DNA of 64,000 bases from Massilia alkalitolerans DSM 17462 (GCF_000427785.1 NZ_ATYR01000025.1:32371-96370); one strand, 5' to 3'; shown: positions 36,728 to 47,793, numbered from the stretch's first letter. Notes: a model not told the origin generated them from the letters alone. Translations and numbers: made by a program.

Positions 36728-36828
36728 AGCGATTAAATAGCACATTACTTAAAAGGCACCGCTGTCGGGTGGATGACCTCAGCTTCGCTGCCATGGAAAA
36801 GATAATACATAGCGCACTATTTAATTGC
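36728..36828. promoter_or_regulatory. Candidate OhrR/MarR-type operator sites
   Basis: ATTAAATAG (36732-36740) and its inverted relative CTATTTAAT (36817-36825) lie on either side of the ohr upstream region. The second one is part of a palindrome centred on ATAGCGCACTAT (36809-36820). MarR-family OhrR operators are AT-rich palindromes of this length, so the assignment is plausible but not proven. Confidence 0.45.
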
Positions 36829-36913
36829 AAGCGATTTTTCTGGAGACCGATTGCGAGAGTATGCTTCGTAGCGCACGATCCTGATGAACCATCCAAAGAC
36901 AAGGGGACATCCG

Positions 36914-37881
<968 letters not shown>

Positions 37882-37900
<19 letters not shown>

Positions 37901-39666
37901 ACCGAGCCGGCCGGCACGGGCCGCTCGCCGATCTGCTGGCGCCACATCGCGTAGTACAGGCCCTTCTGCGCCACCAGCGCCTCGTGCGAGCCGGTTTCGA
38001 CGACGCGGCCCTTTTCCAGTACATAGATGGTGTCCGCGTGCATGACGGTCGAGAGCCGGTGCGCGATCAGGATCGTGATCTGGCTGACACGCGCCGAGAT
38101 GTCGCGCACCGTGTTGGTGATCTGCTCTTCGGTCAGCGAATCCAGCGCCGACGTCGCCTCATCGAAGATCAGGAGGCGCGGTTCGCGCACCAGCGCCCGG
38201 GCGATCGACAGGCGCTGCTTTTCGCCGCCCGACAGCTTCATGCCGCGCTCGCCGATGACGGTGTCCAGCCCATCGGGCGACTTCTCGACCAGGTTGGCGC
38301 ACGAGGCCTGCGCCATCGCCGCCATGATCTGTTCGTCGGTCGCATCCGGCTTCACGAACAGCAGGTTGTCGCGGATGGTCCCGGCGAACAAATGGGTCTC
38401 CTGCGTGACGAAGCCGATCTGGCGGCGCGCCTCGTTGTAGCGCAGGTCCGCGGTCGAGATCTCGTTGTAGTACACCTTGCCGCGCGCCGGCGTGTACAGG
38501 CCAACCAGCAGCTTCACCAGGGTCGATTTGCCCGAGCCCGACGGCCCCACGAAGGCCACCGTCTGGCCCAGCGCGGCGCTGAAGGAGATGTCCACCAGCG
38601 AATCCTCCTGCGCACCCTTGTGGCGGAAGCCCACGTCGGCGAAACGGATCTGCTCGAGCGCGCCGATCTCGACGAAGTCCTGCGGGCGCCGCTCGATCGG
38701 CTTGTCCATCAGGGTGCGGAAGTTGAGCAGCGAGGCCTCGACCTCGCGGTGCGCCAGGATGATGTTGCCCAGCTCCTGCAGCGGCGCGAAGATGGCCACC
38801 GAGATGAACTGCATCGCGATCAGCTCGCCCGTCGACAGCATCTTGCGGAAGATCAGCCACAGCAACGCGAACAGGATCGCCAGCTTCAACAGGCTCAGCG
38901 TGCTGCCCTGCAGGAAGGAGAGCAGCCGGATGCGCTTCACCTTTGCCATCTCGAGCGCGAAGATGCTGTCGGTCTGGGCGCGCAGGCGCCGGATCTCGGT
39001 GAAGGTCAGGCCCAGGCTCTTGATCAGTTCGATGTTGCGCAGCGATTCGGTGATGAAGCCGGAGTTGCGGTTGGTCTCGCGCACGATCGAGCGCTGCTGG
39101 GTCTTGATCTCGCGGCTCAGCAAGCCGGTGAGCCCGCCCAGCACCAGCACCCCGACCAGGAACACCGGCACCAGCAGCCAGTGCTTGGTCACCGCGTACC
39201 AGACCAGGAAGGACACGCCGACCAGCGAGGCAAATACCGTGTTGATGAAGGTGTTGATGAAGCGCTCGCTGTCGGCGCGCACCTTCTGCAGCAGCGACAG
39301 GGTCTCGCCGCTGCGCAGGTCTTCGAATTCCTGGTACTTCAGGCGCAGCACCTGGCGCAGGCCGTCGTTGAAGATCGCCACGCCCAGCTTCTGCACCACC
39401 AGCCGCGTCACGTATTCCTGCAGCGCCTTGGCCAGGCGCGCCAGCAGGGCCACCAGCACGGCCAGTCCCAGCAGGCGCAGCACGCCCACCACCAGTTCGT
39501 CGTCGCTCCTGCCGCCCGGGTGCAGCGCGTAGTCGTCGATGATCATCCCGAAGATGATCGGGTCGACCAGGTTCAGCACCTGTGCCAGGCCCGCCAGCAG
39601 CAGCGCCAGCGCGGCAAGGCGCCAGTGCGGGCGCAGGTAATTCCAGAGGATGTGCATGTTTCGCAT
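37882..39666 (-). CDS. ABC transporter, fused membrane and ATPase domains
   Basis: The 594-residue half-transporter has six predicted helices (from LAALALLLAGLAQVLNLVDP to ISVAIFAPLQELGNIIL) and a nucleotide-binding domain with Walker A GPSGSGKST, signature LSGGEKQR and Walker B LLIFDEATSALD. It should work as a dimer exporting lipids, peptides or drugs. The ATG at 39666 (MRNMHILWNY) or the one at 39657 is the start; a much longer open frame upstream is antisense to the Usp gene and not coding. Confidence 0.92.
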
Positions 39667-39813
39667 GCTAGCAAGCCCGCCGCCTGCGGCGCGCACGAGC
39701 GCTGTGTTTGGCAGAAAATTTGCCGTATTGACCTGAAGTAATGCGTTGCCGTATCCCATGCAAAACAGTAAAGTGGAGCCATTTGCCGCTTTTTTCCCGG
39801 CATGGAGGTTTAC

Positions 39814-40680
39814 GTGAACGACAGTATCCCGCCATCGCGGCTGCTGCTCGCCACGGACTTGTGCGCGCATTGCGACCGCCCACTGGACCGTGCCAAGCAG
39901 CTGGCGCTCGAATGGCAATCCGAACTGGTCATCCTGACCGTGCGCGAAGGTCCGCGCACGCCCGACGAGGTGAGCGCCTGGCTCGACCGCGACGCTACCG
40001 TGTCCGCGCTCGAACTGGCCGCACGCCGCGAGCTGCAGGAAGAATTCGCCGGCAGCGGCGTGGCGCCGACCCTGCAGGTGAGGGACGGCGAGGTCGTCGA
40101 TGCCATCCTGGATACTGCCGGCACCCTGGGCGACGGCGTGGTCGTCACCGGCGCCTCGCGCGACGAAGGCTTCCAGCAGCTGATCTTCGGCTCCACCACC
40201 GAGCGCCTGGCACAGGGCCTGGCCCAGCCGCTGCTGGTGGTGCGCCAGCGCACCCGCGGCGCCTATGCGCGCATCCTGGTCGCGAACGATTTCTCGGACG
40301 CCTCGCGGCGTGCGCTGGAGACCACCGTGCGGCTGTTCCCCGGACGCCGCATCGTCCTGTTCCACGTGCTCGAAGCGCTGGCCGAGCCGGTTGCCGACGC
40401 GGTGCCGGAGATGCTGGCGGCCAGCGAGCGCTTCCTCGACGGCTGCGCCCTCCCGCCCGGCGCCCGCCAGCATATCGCGCCCTTCATCGGCCACGGCGGC
40501 GTCACCGACACCATTACCCGCTATGCCCACGAACATGCGCTCCAGCTGGTCGTGCTGGGCGTGCGCGAACGCTCGAGCGTGGCGCGTGTATTCATGGGTA
40601 GCCGCAGCGACGACCTGCTGCAGCACCTGGCCTGCGACACCCTGCTGGTGCGTGCACCAGAAGGCGGTGTCGATGGCTGA
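39814..40680 (+). CDS. Universal stress protein, tandem Usp domains
   Basis: The 288-residue protein has two Usp folds (about 1-145 and 150-288): RLLLATDLCAHCDRPLDRAK and later YARILVANDFSDASRRALE start each, with VVVTGASRDEGFQQLIFGST and LVVLGVRERSSVARVFMGS as the ATP-binding loops. The GTG at 39814 follows GGAGG by five bases, which is the best ribosome site; the ATG at 39802 contains that site and is less likely. It lies just upstream of the Mrp operon and may belong to it. Confidence 0.88.
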   Translation: MNDSIPPSRLLLATDLCAHCDRPLDRAKQLALEWQSELVILTVREGPRTPDEVSAWLDRDATVSALELAARRELQEEFAGSGVAPTLQVRDGEVVDAILDTAGTLGDGVVVTGASRDEGFQQLIFGSTTERLAQGLAQPLLVVRQRTRGAYARILVANDFSDASRRALETTVRLFPGRRIVLFHVLEALAEPVADAVPEMLAASERFLDGCALPPGARQHIAPFIGHGGVTDTITRYAHEHALQLVVLGVRERSSVARVFMGSRSDDLLQHLACDTLLVRAPEGGVDG

Positions 40681-40721
40681 ACGACCCGCACCGGCCCCTT
40701 GGCTTTCGGAGGACTGACCGC

Positions 40722-43628
40722 ATGCTCCTGCTCCTCCTTTCCCTTCCCTTTGCCGCTGCCCTGGTGGCGGCCTGCATGCCCACCGGATCGCGCCACCGCC
40801 CGGCCGCGGTGGCGGCGATCGCCACCGCCGGCGCGCTGCTGCTGGCGATCCTCCAGTTCGGCCGCATCGCCGAGGGCGAAGTCCTGCGCAAGCAGATCGA
40901 CTGGCTGCCCGACTTCGGGCTCGCCCTGGTGCTGCGCATGGACGGCCTGGCCTGGGTCTTCTCCATCATGGTGCTCGGCATCGGCCTGCTGGTATTGCTC
41001 TATGCGCGCTACTACATGTCGCGGCGCGACCCGGTGCCGCGCTTCTATGCCTACATCATGGCCTTCATGGGGGCCATGCTCGGCGTGGTCCTGTCGGGCA
41101 ACCTGATCCAGCTGGTGGTGTTCTGGGAGCTCACCAGCGTCACCTCCTTCCTCCTGATCGGCTACTGGCAGGAGCGTAACGACGCCCGCCGCGGCGCGCG
41201 CATGGCCTTTACCGTCACCACCATCGGCGGCCTGTGCCTGCTGGCGGGGGTGCTGCTGCTCGGGCACATGGCCGGCAGCTACGAGCTGCAGACCGTGCTG
41301 GGGGCGGGCAACGCGATCCGCGCCCACGACTGGTACGTGCCGGCCCTGGTGCTGGTGGCGCTCGGTGCGCTGACCAAGAGCGCCCAGTTCCCCTTCCACT
41401 TCTGGCTGCCGCATGCGATGGCGGCGCCCACGCCGGTGTCGGCCTACCTGCACTCGGCCACGATGGTCAAGGCCGGTGTATTCCTCCTGATGCGCCTGTG
41501 GCCGGCCCTGGCCGGCACCGAGGAATGGACCTGGATCCTCGGCAGCGCCGGGGTCTTCACCCTCCTGATCGGCTCCTTCTTCGCGATCTTCCAGCACGAC
41601 ATGAAGGGCCTGCTGGCCTACTCGACCATCAGCCACCTGGGCCTGATCACGGTCCTGATGAGCATCGGCACGCCGCTGTCGGTCGTGGCCGCGATCTTCC
41701 ACACCATGAACCATGCGGTCTTCAAGGCCTCGCTGTTCATGGCGGTCGGCATCGTCGACCACGAGAGCGGCACCCGCGACATGCGCGTGCTGCGCGGCCT
41801 GAGGCGCGCCATGCCGCACACCGCGGCGCTGGCGATCGTGGCCAGCGCCGCGATGGCCGGGGTCCCGCTGATGAACGGTTTCCTGTCGAAGGAAATGTTC
41901 TTCGCCGAGACCATGGTCGTGGGCGGCACCGAGAACTGGTGGATGTCGGTCGCGGCGGTGCTGATGGGGCTGTTCAGCGTGATCTACTCGCTGCGCTTCA
42001 TCAGCGTGTTCTTCGGACCGCTGGCACGCGACCTGCCGGAAGAACCGCACGAGCCGCCGCGCTGGATGCGTCTGCCGATCGAGCTGCTGGTGCTGCTGTG
42101 CATCGCGGTCGGCGTGATGCCGGAACGCGTGGTGGGCGACGTGCTCGCGGTGGCGGCCGGCTCGGTGCTGGGGCCGACCCTGCCCGAGTACAGCCTGGCG
42201 ATCTGGCACGGCGTCAACCTGCCGCTCGTGATGAGCGTGATGGCCCTGGTGGGCGGCGCGCTGTGCTACATGCTGCTGCGTAACCACTTCGGCCTGCACG
42301 GGCGCGACCGGGTGCCGGTGCTGCACCGCGTGAAGGGCGCCCAGCTGTACGAAAACGTCATGCTCGGCCTGTCCCAGGGCGCCTCCTGGGTGCTGAAGGT
42401 GGCCGGCACCCGGCGCCTGCAGCCGCAGCTGCTGGTGCTGGTGGCGGCAATGGTCGCCGTGCCGCTGCTGCTGGCGCGCCCGGTGCACGACCTGGCCGCG
42501 CCCGCGCTCGACAAGCTCGATCCGCTGTTCGCCCTGCTCTGGCTGATCGGCGCCGGCTGCGCCGTGGCCGCGGCCTGGAAAGCCAAGTACCACCGCCTGG
42601 CGGCGCTGGCCCTGGCCGGCGGCACCGGCATGGTGACGGCCGTGACCTTCCTGTGGCTGTCGGCGCCCGACCTGGCGCTGACCCAGCTGATGGTCGAGAC
42701 CGTGACCACGGTGCTGATCCTGCTCGGCCTGCGCTGGCTGCCGCCGCGCTTCCGGCCGGCCCACCTGGCCGAGCGCATCCCGCCCAGCGCCTGGCTGCGG
42801 CGCTCGCGCGATTCGCTGGTGGCCGTCGCCGGCGGCCTCGGCCTGGCCGCGGCCAGCTATGCGGTGCTGACCCGCCCCGGCGACTCCACCCTGCGCGACT
42901 TCTTCGTGCTGCGCGCCCTGCCCGAGGGCGGCGGTTCCAACGTGGTCAACGTGCTGCTGGTGGACTTCCGCGGCTTCGACACGATGGGCGAGATCACCGT
43001 GCTGTCGGCGGTGGCACTGACCGTGTACGCGCTGCTGCGCCGCTTCCGCCCGGCGCCGGAAAGCATCGCCATCCCGGTGCAGCAGGCCAGCGACGTCGAC
43101 CCGGCCGTGCGCCAGAAACCGGCCGAGCAGGCCGCCCCCGGCGGTTACTTGATGATTCCGGCCGTGTACCTGCGCTTCCTGCTGCCGGTGATGGGCGTGA
43201 TCGCGGTGTACTTCTTCATGCGCGGGCACAACCTGCCGGGCGGCGGCTTCGTCGCCGGCCTGATCTTCGCCACCGCCCTGATCGTGCAGTACATGGTGGC
43301 CGGCACCGACTGGGTCGAGTCGCACCTGCGCCTGCGCCCGCACCGCTGGATCGGCTGGGGCCTGGTGACGGCCTGCGCCACCGGCATCGGGGCCTGGCTG
43401 TTCGGCTATCCCTTCCTGACCAGCCACACCGCCCACCTCACCCTGCCGCTGCTGGGCGAACTGCACGTGCCCTCGGCCTTCGTGTTCGACCTCGGCGTGT
43501 TCCTGGTGGTGGTCGGCACCACCATGCTGATTCTGGTGGCGCTTGCCCACCAGTCGCTGCGCAGCCGCCGCGCCCCACCCGGCGCCGCGCGCAGCGGCGC
43601 CATCCCACCTGCCAAGGAGATCCAGTAA
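40722..43628 (+). CDS. mrpA: Mrp-type Na+/H+ (or K+/H+) antiporter subunit A, fused A and B
   Basis: The 968-residue membrane protein resembles NuoL/NuoM-type proton pumps: WELTSVTSFLLIGYW, AQFPFHFWLPHAMAAPTPVS and HTMNHAVFKASLFM are the conserved segments of the antiporter core. The last 180 residues (MIPAVYLRFLLPVMGVIAVYFFM and FMRGHNLPGGGFVAGL) are the MrpB part, so A and B are fused as in PhaAB. The complex exchanges Na+ or K+ for protons. Stop and next start share a base (TAATG). Confidence 0.95.
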   Translation: MLLLLLSLPFAAALVAACMPTGSRHRPAAVAAIATAGALLLAILQFGRIAEGEVLRKQIDWLPDFGLALVLRMDGLAWVFSIMVLGIGLLVLLYARYYMSRRDPVPRFYAYIMAFMGAMLGVVLSGNLIQLVVFWELTSVTSFLLIGYWQERNDARRGARMAFTVTTIGGLCLLAGVLLLGHMAGSYELQTVLGAGNAIRAHDWYVPALVLVALGALTKSAQFPFHFWLPHAMAAPTPVSAYLHSATMVKAGVFLLMRLWPALAGTEEWTWILGSAGVFTLLIGSFFAIFQHDMKGLLAYSTISHLGLITVLMSIGTPLSVVAAIFHTMNHAVFKASLFMAVGIVDHESGTRDMRVLRGLRRAMPHTAALAIVASAAMAGVPLMNGFLSKEMFFAETMVVGGTENWWMSVAAVLMGLFSVIYSLRFISVFFGPLARDLPEEPHEPPRWMRLPIELLVLLCIAVGVMPERVVGDVLAVAAGSVLGPTLPEYSLAIWHGVNLPLVMSVMALVGGALCYMLLRNHFGLHGRDRVPVLHRVKGAQLYENVMLGLSQGASWVLKVAGTRRLQPQLLVLVAAMVAVPLLLARPVHDLAAPALDKLDPLFALLWLIGAGCAVAAAWKAKYHRLAALALAGGTGMVTAVTFLWLSAPDLALTQLMVETVTTVLILLGLRWLPPRFRPAHLAERIPPSAWLRRSRDSLVAVAGGLGLAAASYAVLTRPGDSTLRDFFVLRALPEGGGSNVVNVLLVDFRGFDTMGEITVLSAVALTVYALLRRFRPAPESIAIPVQQASDVDPAVRQKPAEQAAPGGYLMIPAVYLRFLLPVMGVIAVYFFMRGHNLPGGGFVAGLIFATALIVQYMVAGTDWVESHLRLRPHRWIGWGLVTACATGIGAWLFGYPFLTSHTAHLTLPLLGELHVPSAFVFDLGVFLVVVGTTMLILVALAHQSLRSRRAPPGAARSGAIPPAKEIQ

Positions 43629-43972
43629 TGGAAGCCGTGCTCTCGCTCGCCATTGGCATCGTATTCGGCGCCGGCATCTGGCTGGTGCTGCGCCCGCGCA
43701 GCTTCCAGGTGCTGGTCGGCCTGATGCTGATGTCCTATGCCGTCAACCTGTTCATCTTCGCCATGGGCCGCCTGGCCGTGGACCGCCCACCCTTCACGCC
43801 GGCCGGCACGGTGCCCGATCCCGCGGCCCTGGCCGACCCGGTGCCGCAGGCGCTGGTGCTGACCGCCATCGTGATCGGCTTCGCCACCACCGCGCTCTAC
43901 CTGGTGGTGATGATCGGTGCGCGCGGCCTGACCGGCACCGACCACGTCGACGGCGAGGAGCCGGAAGCATGA
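43628..43972 (+). CDS. mrpC: Mrp antiporter subunit C
   Basis: This 114-residue NuoK-like subunit has three hydrophobic helices: VLSLAIGIVFGAGIWLVLRP, VLVGLMLMSYAVNLFIFAM and LVLTAIVIGFATTALYLVVM. It is part of the Mrp/Pha antiporter membrane complex. The start overlaps the mrpA stop by one base and its own stop overlaps mrpD by ATGA. Confidence 0.94.
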   Translation: MEAVLSLAIGIVFGAGIWLVLRPRSFQVLVGLMLMSYAVNLFIFAMGRLAVDRPPFTPAGTVPDPAALADPVPQALVLTAIVIGFATTALYLVVMIGARGLTGTDHVDGEEPEA

Positions 43973-45606
43973 TGGAGTTCCTCACCCTCGACTGGTCCCG
44001 CCACCTGGTGATCCTTCCGGTGCTGCTGCCGCTGCTGTGCGGGGCGCTGCTGGCCACCCTCACCCAGGGGCGGCACCGCCTGAAATTCGCGGTCGCCTAC
44101 ATCAGCGTGCTGGCGCTGCTGGCCAATGCGCTGGCGCTGGCCTGGCTGGCCGACGGCAGCTGGCCGGGCGGCGTCCAGGTCTACCTGGCCGCCAACTGGT
44201 CCGCGCCCTTCGGCATCGCGCTGGTGGCCGACCGGCTGTCGGCGCTGATGCTGGTGCTGACCGCGCTGCTGGGGCTGGCAGCCCTGCACTATGCCCAGCC
44301 GCGCTGGAGCCGGATCGGCGTGCACTTCCACTCCCTGTTCCAGTTCCTGCTGATGGGGATCAACGGCGCCTTCCTGACCAACGACCTGTTCAACCTGTTC
44401 GTGTTCTTCGAAGTCATGCTGGCCTCGTCCTACGGCCTGGTGCTGCATGGCTACAACGTGGCGCGGCTGCGCGCCAGCATGCAGTACATCGCCGTCAACC
44501 TGGTGGCCTCGCTGCTGTTCCTGGTCGGCGTGGCGATGATCTACGCGGTCACCGGCACCCTCAACATGGCCGACCTGGCCGGCCGCGTGCCCGGCCTGGC
44601 CAGCACGGACGCCGGCCTGCTCAAGGCCGGGGTGGCGGTGCTGGCGCTGGCCTTCCTGGCCAAGAGCGCCATGTGGCCGCTCGGCTTCTGGCTGCCCACC
44701 ACCTATGCGGCGGCCTCGCCGCCGGTGGCGGTGATGCTGGCGCTGATGACCAAGGTCGGCGCCTATGTGTTGCTGCGCATCTGGCTGATGGTGTTTTCGG
44801 ACAGCGCCGGCGAACTGTCGCGCTACGGCTACGACGCCCTGCTGTGGGGCGGCATGGCGACCATCGTGTTCGGCGCCGCCGGCATGCTGGCCACCGATAC
44901 CGCCGGGCGCATGGCGGGCTATGCGGCGATCATCTCCTCGGGCACGCTGCTGTCGGTGATCGGCTATGGCCAGCCGCTGCTGGTGACGGCCGGCCTGTAC
45001 TACTATCTCGCCTCGACCCTGGCGATCGCCGCCTTCGTGCTGCTGATCGAACTGTTCGACCGCATCCGCACGCCCGGCGCCGCGATGTTGGCGCTGACGA
45101 TGGAAGCCTTCGCGGTGGAGGATGCCCCGGCCGAGCCGAAGGGCCGCGGCGTGCCGGCGGCGATGGCCTTCCTGTCGCTGGCCTTCCTGGCCTGCGCCTT
45201 GATCATCGCGGGCCTGCCGCCGCTGTCCGGCTTCGTCGCCAAGTTCGGCATGTTCCACGCCCTGATCAACCCGGGCCCGGGCGTGGCCCCGATCGGCGCC
45301 GCCGGCTGGACCCTGATGGCCCTGGTGTTCGGCTCCGGGCTGATCGCGATCGTGTCGCTGATGCGCTTCGGGGTGCGCACCTTCTGGGCGTCGGAAGTCC
45401 TCGCGCCGCCCGCCCTGCATCCCTCGGAGGCGCTGCCGGTGGCCGGCCTGCTGCTGGCATCGGTACTGATGACGGTCCAGGCGCAGCCGCTGTTCGCCTA
45501 CCTGGCGCGCGCCAGCGCGGACATCCACCGGCCGGCCCTGTACATCGATGCGGTGCGCAGCGCGCCTTCGGTGCCCGGCCCGACCTCGGTCAAGGAGGCG
45601 CCATGA
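43969..45606 (+). CDS. mrpD: Mrp antiporter subunit D
   Basis: The 545-residue NuoN/NuoM-like subunit has about fourteen helices. AKSAMWPLGFWLPTTYAAAS and ALMTKVGAYVLLRIWLMVF show the conserved lysines of proton-pumping antiporter-like subunits, and FVFFEVMLASSYGLVLHG carries the conserved Glu. It starts with ATGATG overlapping mrpC and overlaps mrpE by ATGA. Confidence 0.95.
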   Translation: MMEFLTLDWSRHLVILPVLLPLLCGALLATLTQGRHRLKFAVAYISVLALLANALALAWLADGSWPGGVQVYLAANWSAPFGIALVADRLSALMLVLTALLGLAALHYAQPRWSRIGVHFHSLFQFLLMGINGAFLTNDLFNLFVFFEVMLASSYGLVLHGYNVARLRASMQYIAVNLVASLLFLVGVAMIYAVTGTLNMADLAGRVPGLASTDAGLLKAGVAVLALAFLAKSAMWPLGFWLPTTYAAASPPVAVMLALMTKVGAYVLLRIWLMVFSDSAGELSRYGYDALLWGGMATIVFGAAGMLATDTAGRMAGYAAIISSGTLLSVIGYGQPLLVTAGLYYYLASTLAIAAFVLLIELFDRIRTPGAAMLALTMEAFAVEDAPAEPKGRGVPAAMAFLSLAFLACALIIAGLPPLSGFVAKFGMFHALINPGPGVAPIGAAGWTLMALVFGSGLIAIVSLMRFGVRTFWASEVLAPPALHPSEALPVAGLLLASVLMTVQAQPLFAYLARASADIHRPALYIDAVRSAPSVPGPTSVKEAP

Positions 45607-46136
45607 TGCGCTGGCTTCCCTACCCGGTGGTATCGCTCGGACTGTGCGTCCTGTGGCTGCTGCTGAACCAGACGGTCGACCCGGCCAACCTGCTGTTCGG
45701 CGCGCTGCTGGGCATCGCGGTGCCGCTGCTGACCCGCCGCCTGCAGCCTTTCGGCTACCCGCGCATGCGCGCGCCGCTCACCTTCGTGCGCCTGATGGGA
45801 ATGGCGGGCGTGGAAGTGGTGCGCTCCTGCTTCAACGTCTGCCGCATCATCCTGTTCCGCGACTACCAGACCGTGAAGGCGCAATTCATGCGGATACCGC
45901 TGGACCTGCGCGACCCCTACGGCCTGGCGATGCTGTCCTGCCTCATCAACATGACGCCGGGAACAGTGTGGGTGGAAATTTTGCCCGAGGGTTATGAACT
46001 GTCGCTGCACGTGTTCGACCTGCACGACGAGCAATGGTGGATCGATACCATCAAGACCCGCTACGAACAGCCGCTGATCGAGATCTTCGAAGGCGGCGCA
46101 ACCCAACCGGAGGACAAGGATGGAAACCCTGCTTGA
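45603..46136 (+). CDS. mrpE: Mrp antiporter subunit E
   Basis: The 177-residue subunit has N-terminal membrane helices (VVSLGLCVLWLLLNQTVDPA) and a soluble C-terminal part with LSCLINMTPGTVWVEILPEG, the MrpE signature. It stabilises the Mrp complex in related systems. It overlaps both neighbours in the operon. Confidence 0.94.
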   Translation: MMRWLPYPVVSLGLCVLWLLLNQTVDPANLLFGALLGIAVPLLTRRLQPFGYPRMRAPLTFVRLMGMAGVEVVRSCFNVCRIILFRDYQTVKAQFMRIPLDLRDPYGLAMLSCLINMTPGTVWVEILPEGYELSLHVFDLHDEQWWIDTIKTRYEQPLIEIFEGGATQPEDKDGNPA

Positions 46137-46398
46137 ACTGGCGGTCGGCTATGCCCTGGTGTGCACGCTGGTCGCCATGGGCCTGTGCGCGCTGCGCCTG
46201 CTGATCGGCCCCTCGGCGCACGACCGCGTGCTGGCCCTCGACACCCTGTGGATGGCCGGCATGCTGCTGGCCCTGGTGCTGGGCATCCGCTTCGGCACCC
46301 AGGTCTACTTCGAGGTGGCGATCCTGATCGCGCTGCTGGGCTTCGTATCGACGGTGGCGATGGCGAAATTCCTGATGCGCGGGGAGATCATCGAATGA
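46120..46398 (+). CDS. mrpF: Mrp antiporter subunit F
   Basis: The 92-residue protein has three helices and the MrpF features RLLIGPSAHDRVLALDTLW and LIALLGFVSTVAMAKFL. It lies 16 bases inside the end of mrpE and overlaps mrpG by four bases. Confidence 0.93.
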   Translation: METLLELAVGYALVCTLVAMGLCALRLLIGPSAHDRVLALDTLWMAGMLLALVLGIRFGTQVYFEVAILIALLGFVSTVAMAKFLMRGEIIE

Positions 46399-46796
46399 GC
46401 GGGCTCGAATACCTGCCGGGCTGGGCGACCGTGCCGGTGGCCGTGCTGCTGGTGCTGGGCGCGAGCATCGTCCTGATCGGCGCCCTCGGCCTGCTGCGCC
46501 TGCCCACCTTCTACCAGCGCATCCACGGCCCGGCCATCACCATCACCCTGGGCGCCGGCTGCCTGCTGCTGGCCTCGATGCTGTACTTCACGGTGGCGCA
46601 GTCGCGCCTCGTGATCCACGAGATCATCATCGCCGTCTTCCTCCTGATGACGGCGCCGGTGGTGTCGATGATGATCATGCGCGCCGCCGTGTACCGCGAC
46701 CTGCGGGCGCGCAAGCACGATGCCGGGGCGACCGAGGGCGACGTGTACGTCATTCCCGAGGAAGCGGACAAGGGCATCCCCGGCCAGCCGGACTGA
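46395..46796 (+). CDS. mrpG: Mrp antiporter subunit G
   Basis: The 133-residue protein has three helices with the MrpG signature GALGLLRLPTFYQRIHGPA followed by a short polar tail. It ends the operon and is separated by one base from the convergent hydrolase stop. Confidence 0.93.
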   Translation: MSGLEYLPGWATVPVAVLLVLGASIVLIGALGLLRLPTFYQRIHGPAITITLGAGCLLLASMLYFTVAQSRLVIHEIIIAVFLLMTAPVVSMMIMRAAVYRDLRARKHDAGATEGDVYVIPEEADKGIPGQPD

Positions 46797-46797
46797 A

Positions 46798-47622
46798 TCA
46801 CGCCTTCAGGAACTCCAGCATCAGGGTATTCAGGCGTGCGGCATGGGTCGCGGCGAAACCGTGCGGCGCGCCTTTCAAGACCTCGAGGCGGCTGCCGGCG
46901 ACCATGGCGTGCGAGCGCTGGCCCGACACTTCGAGCGGCACGATGTGGTCGGCGTCGCCATGGACGACCAGGGTCGGGATGTCGAATTTGGCCAGGTCGG
47001 CGCGGAAATCGGTGCCGCCGAACGCATTGATGCATTGCTCGGTCGCCAGCGGCGATGCTTCCCACGCGATCCACTTGCTGAAGGCGACCAGTTCCTGGCC
47101 GTCCTTGCCGTCCTTGTCCAGGTTATAGAAGTTGTAGAAGAAATCGCCCAGGAATGCGATGCGGTCGTTCCTGACCGCTTCCAGCATGCCGTCGAAGACC
47201 GACTTGTCCACGCCTTCGGGATTGTCGCCGGTCTTGAGCAGGAAGGGCGGCACGGCGCCCAGCAGCATGGCTTTCGAGACCCGTTCGCTGCCGTAGCGGC
47301 CGATGTAGCGCGCCACCTCGCCACCGCCCATCGAGAAACCGGCCAGGACCGCGTCGCGCAGGTCGAGCTGGGTCATCAGCGCATCGAGGTCGGCCGCGAA
47401 GGTATCGTAGTCATAGCCGCCTGTCGGCCTGCCCGACTGCCCGAAGCCGCGGCGGTCGTAGGCGATCACGCGGTAGCCGGCTTCCGCCAGGGCCGTGATC
47501 TGCGATTCCCACATGCGGTGGCTGAGCGGCCAGCCATGGATCAGGACGACAGGCTGCCCCTGTCCCTGTTCATAGTAGTAGAGCTCAGTCGGATTGGCGC
47601 CGGAAGTCTGGATGCGTGGCAT
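46798..47622 (-). CDS. Alpha/beta hydrolase, non-haem chloroperoxidase-like
   Basis: The 274-residue protein has the fold and catalytic residues of the cofactor-free haloperoxidase/arylesterase group: VLIHGWPLSHRMW (oxyanion), AGFSMGGGEVARYIGRYG with nucleophile Ser, DADHIVPLE with the acid, and PHGFAATH with His. It probably cleaves esters; the halogenating activity of the family is a side reaction. No linked genes. Confidence 0.9.
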   Translation of the reverse strand: MPRIQTSGANPTELYYYEQGQGQPVVLIHGWPLSHRMWESQITALAEAGYRVIAYDRRGFGQSGRPTGGYDYDTFAADLDALMTQLDLRDAVLAGFSMGGGEVARYIGRYGSERVSKAMLLGAVPPFLLKTGDNPEGVDKSVFDGMLEAVRNDRIAFLGDFFYNFYNLDKDGKDGQELVAFSKWIAWEASPLATEQCINAFGGTDFRADLAKFDIPTLVVHGDADHIVPLEVSGQRSHAMVAGSRLEVLKGAPHGFAATHAARLNTLMLEFLKA

Positions 47623-47714
47623 GGCTTTCCTTTCGAAGGGAGTACGTCGGTGGGAACTGCTCGACCGACAAGTGTATGCGCTCGCCTCCGATCAGCACGC
47701 ACGCTTCGGCCAAG

Positions 47715-47747
47715 AAAAAACCCCGCAGCGCAGGGCGTGCGGGGTTT
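47715..47747 (-). terminator. Rho-independent terminator of ssb
   Basis: A 10-bp stem (47718-47727 with 47738-47747) with a GC-rich loop ends in a T-run on the minus strand (A-run at 47715-47720). It lies 46 bases after the ssb stop. Confidence 0.88.
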
Positions 47748-47793
47748 CTGGACAGGCGCCGGCTTGCTGGTGCCGGACGCGCGGGTGAAGCGC

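Noticed and set aside
40521..43550. 1009-residue minus-strand open frame opposite mrpA
   Set aside because: Rich in His, Gln, Gly and Arg without domains; it is the shadow of the MrpA codons.
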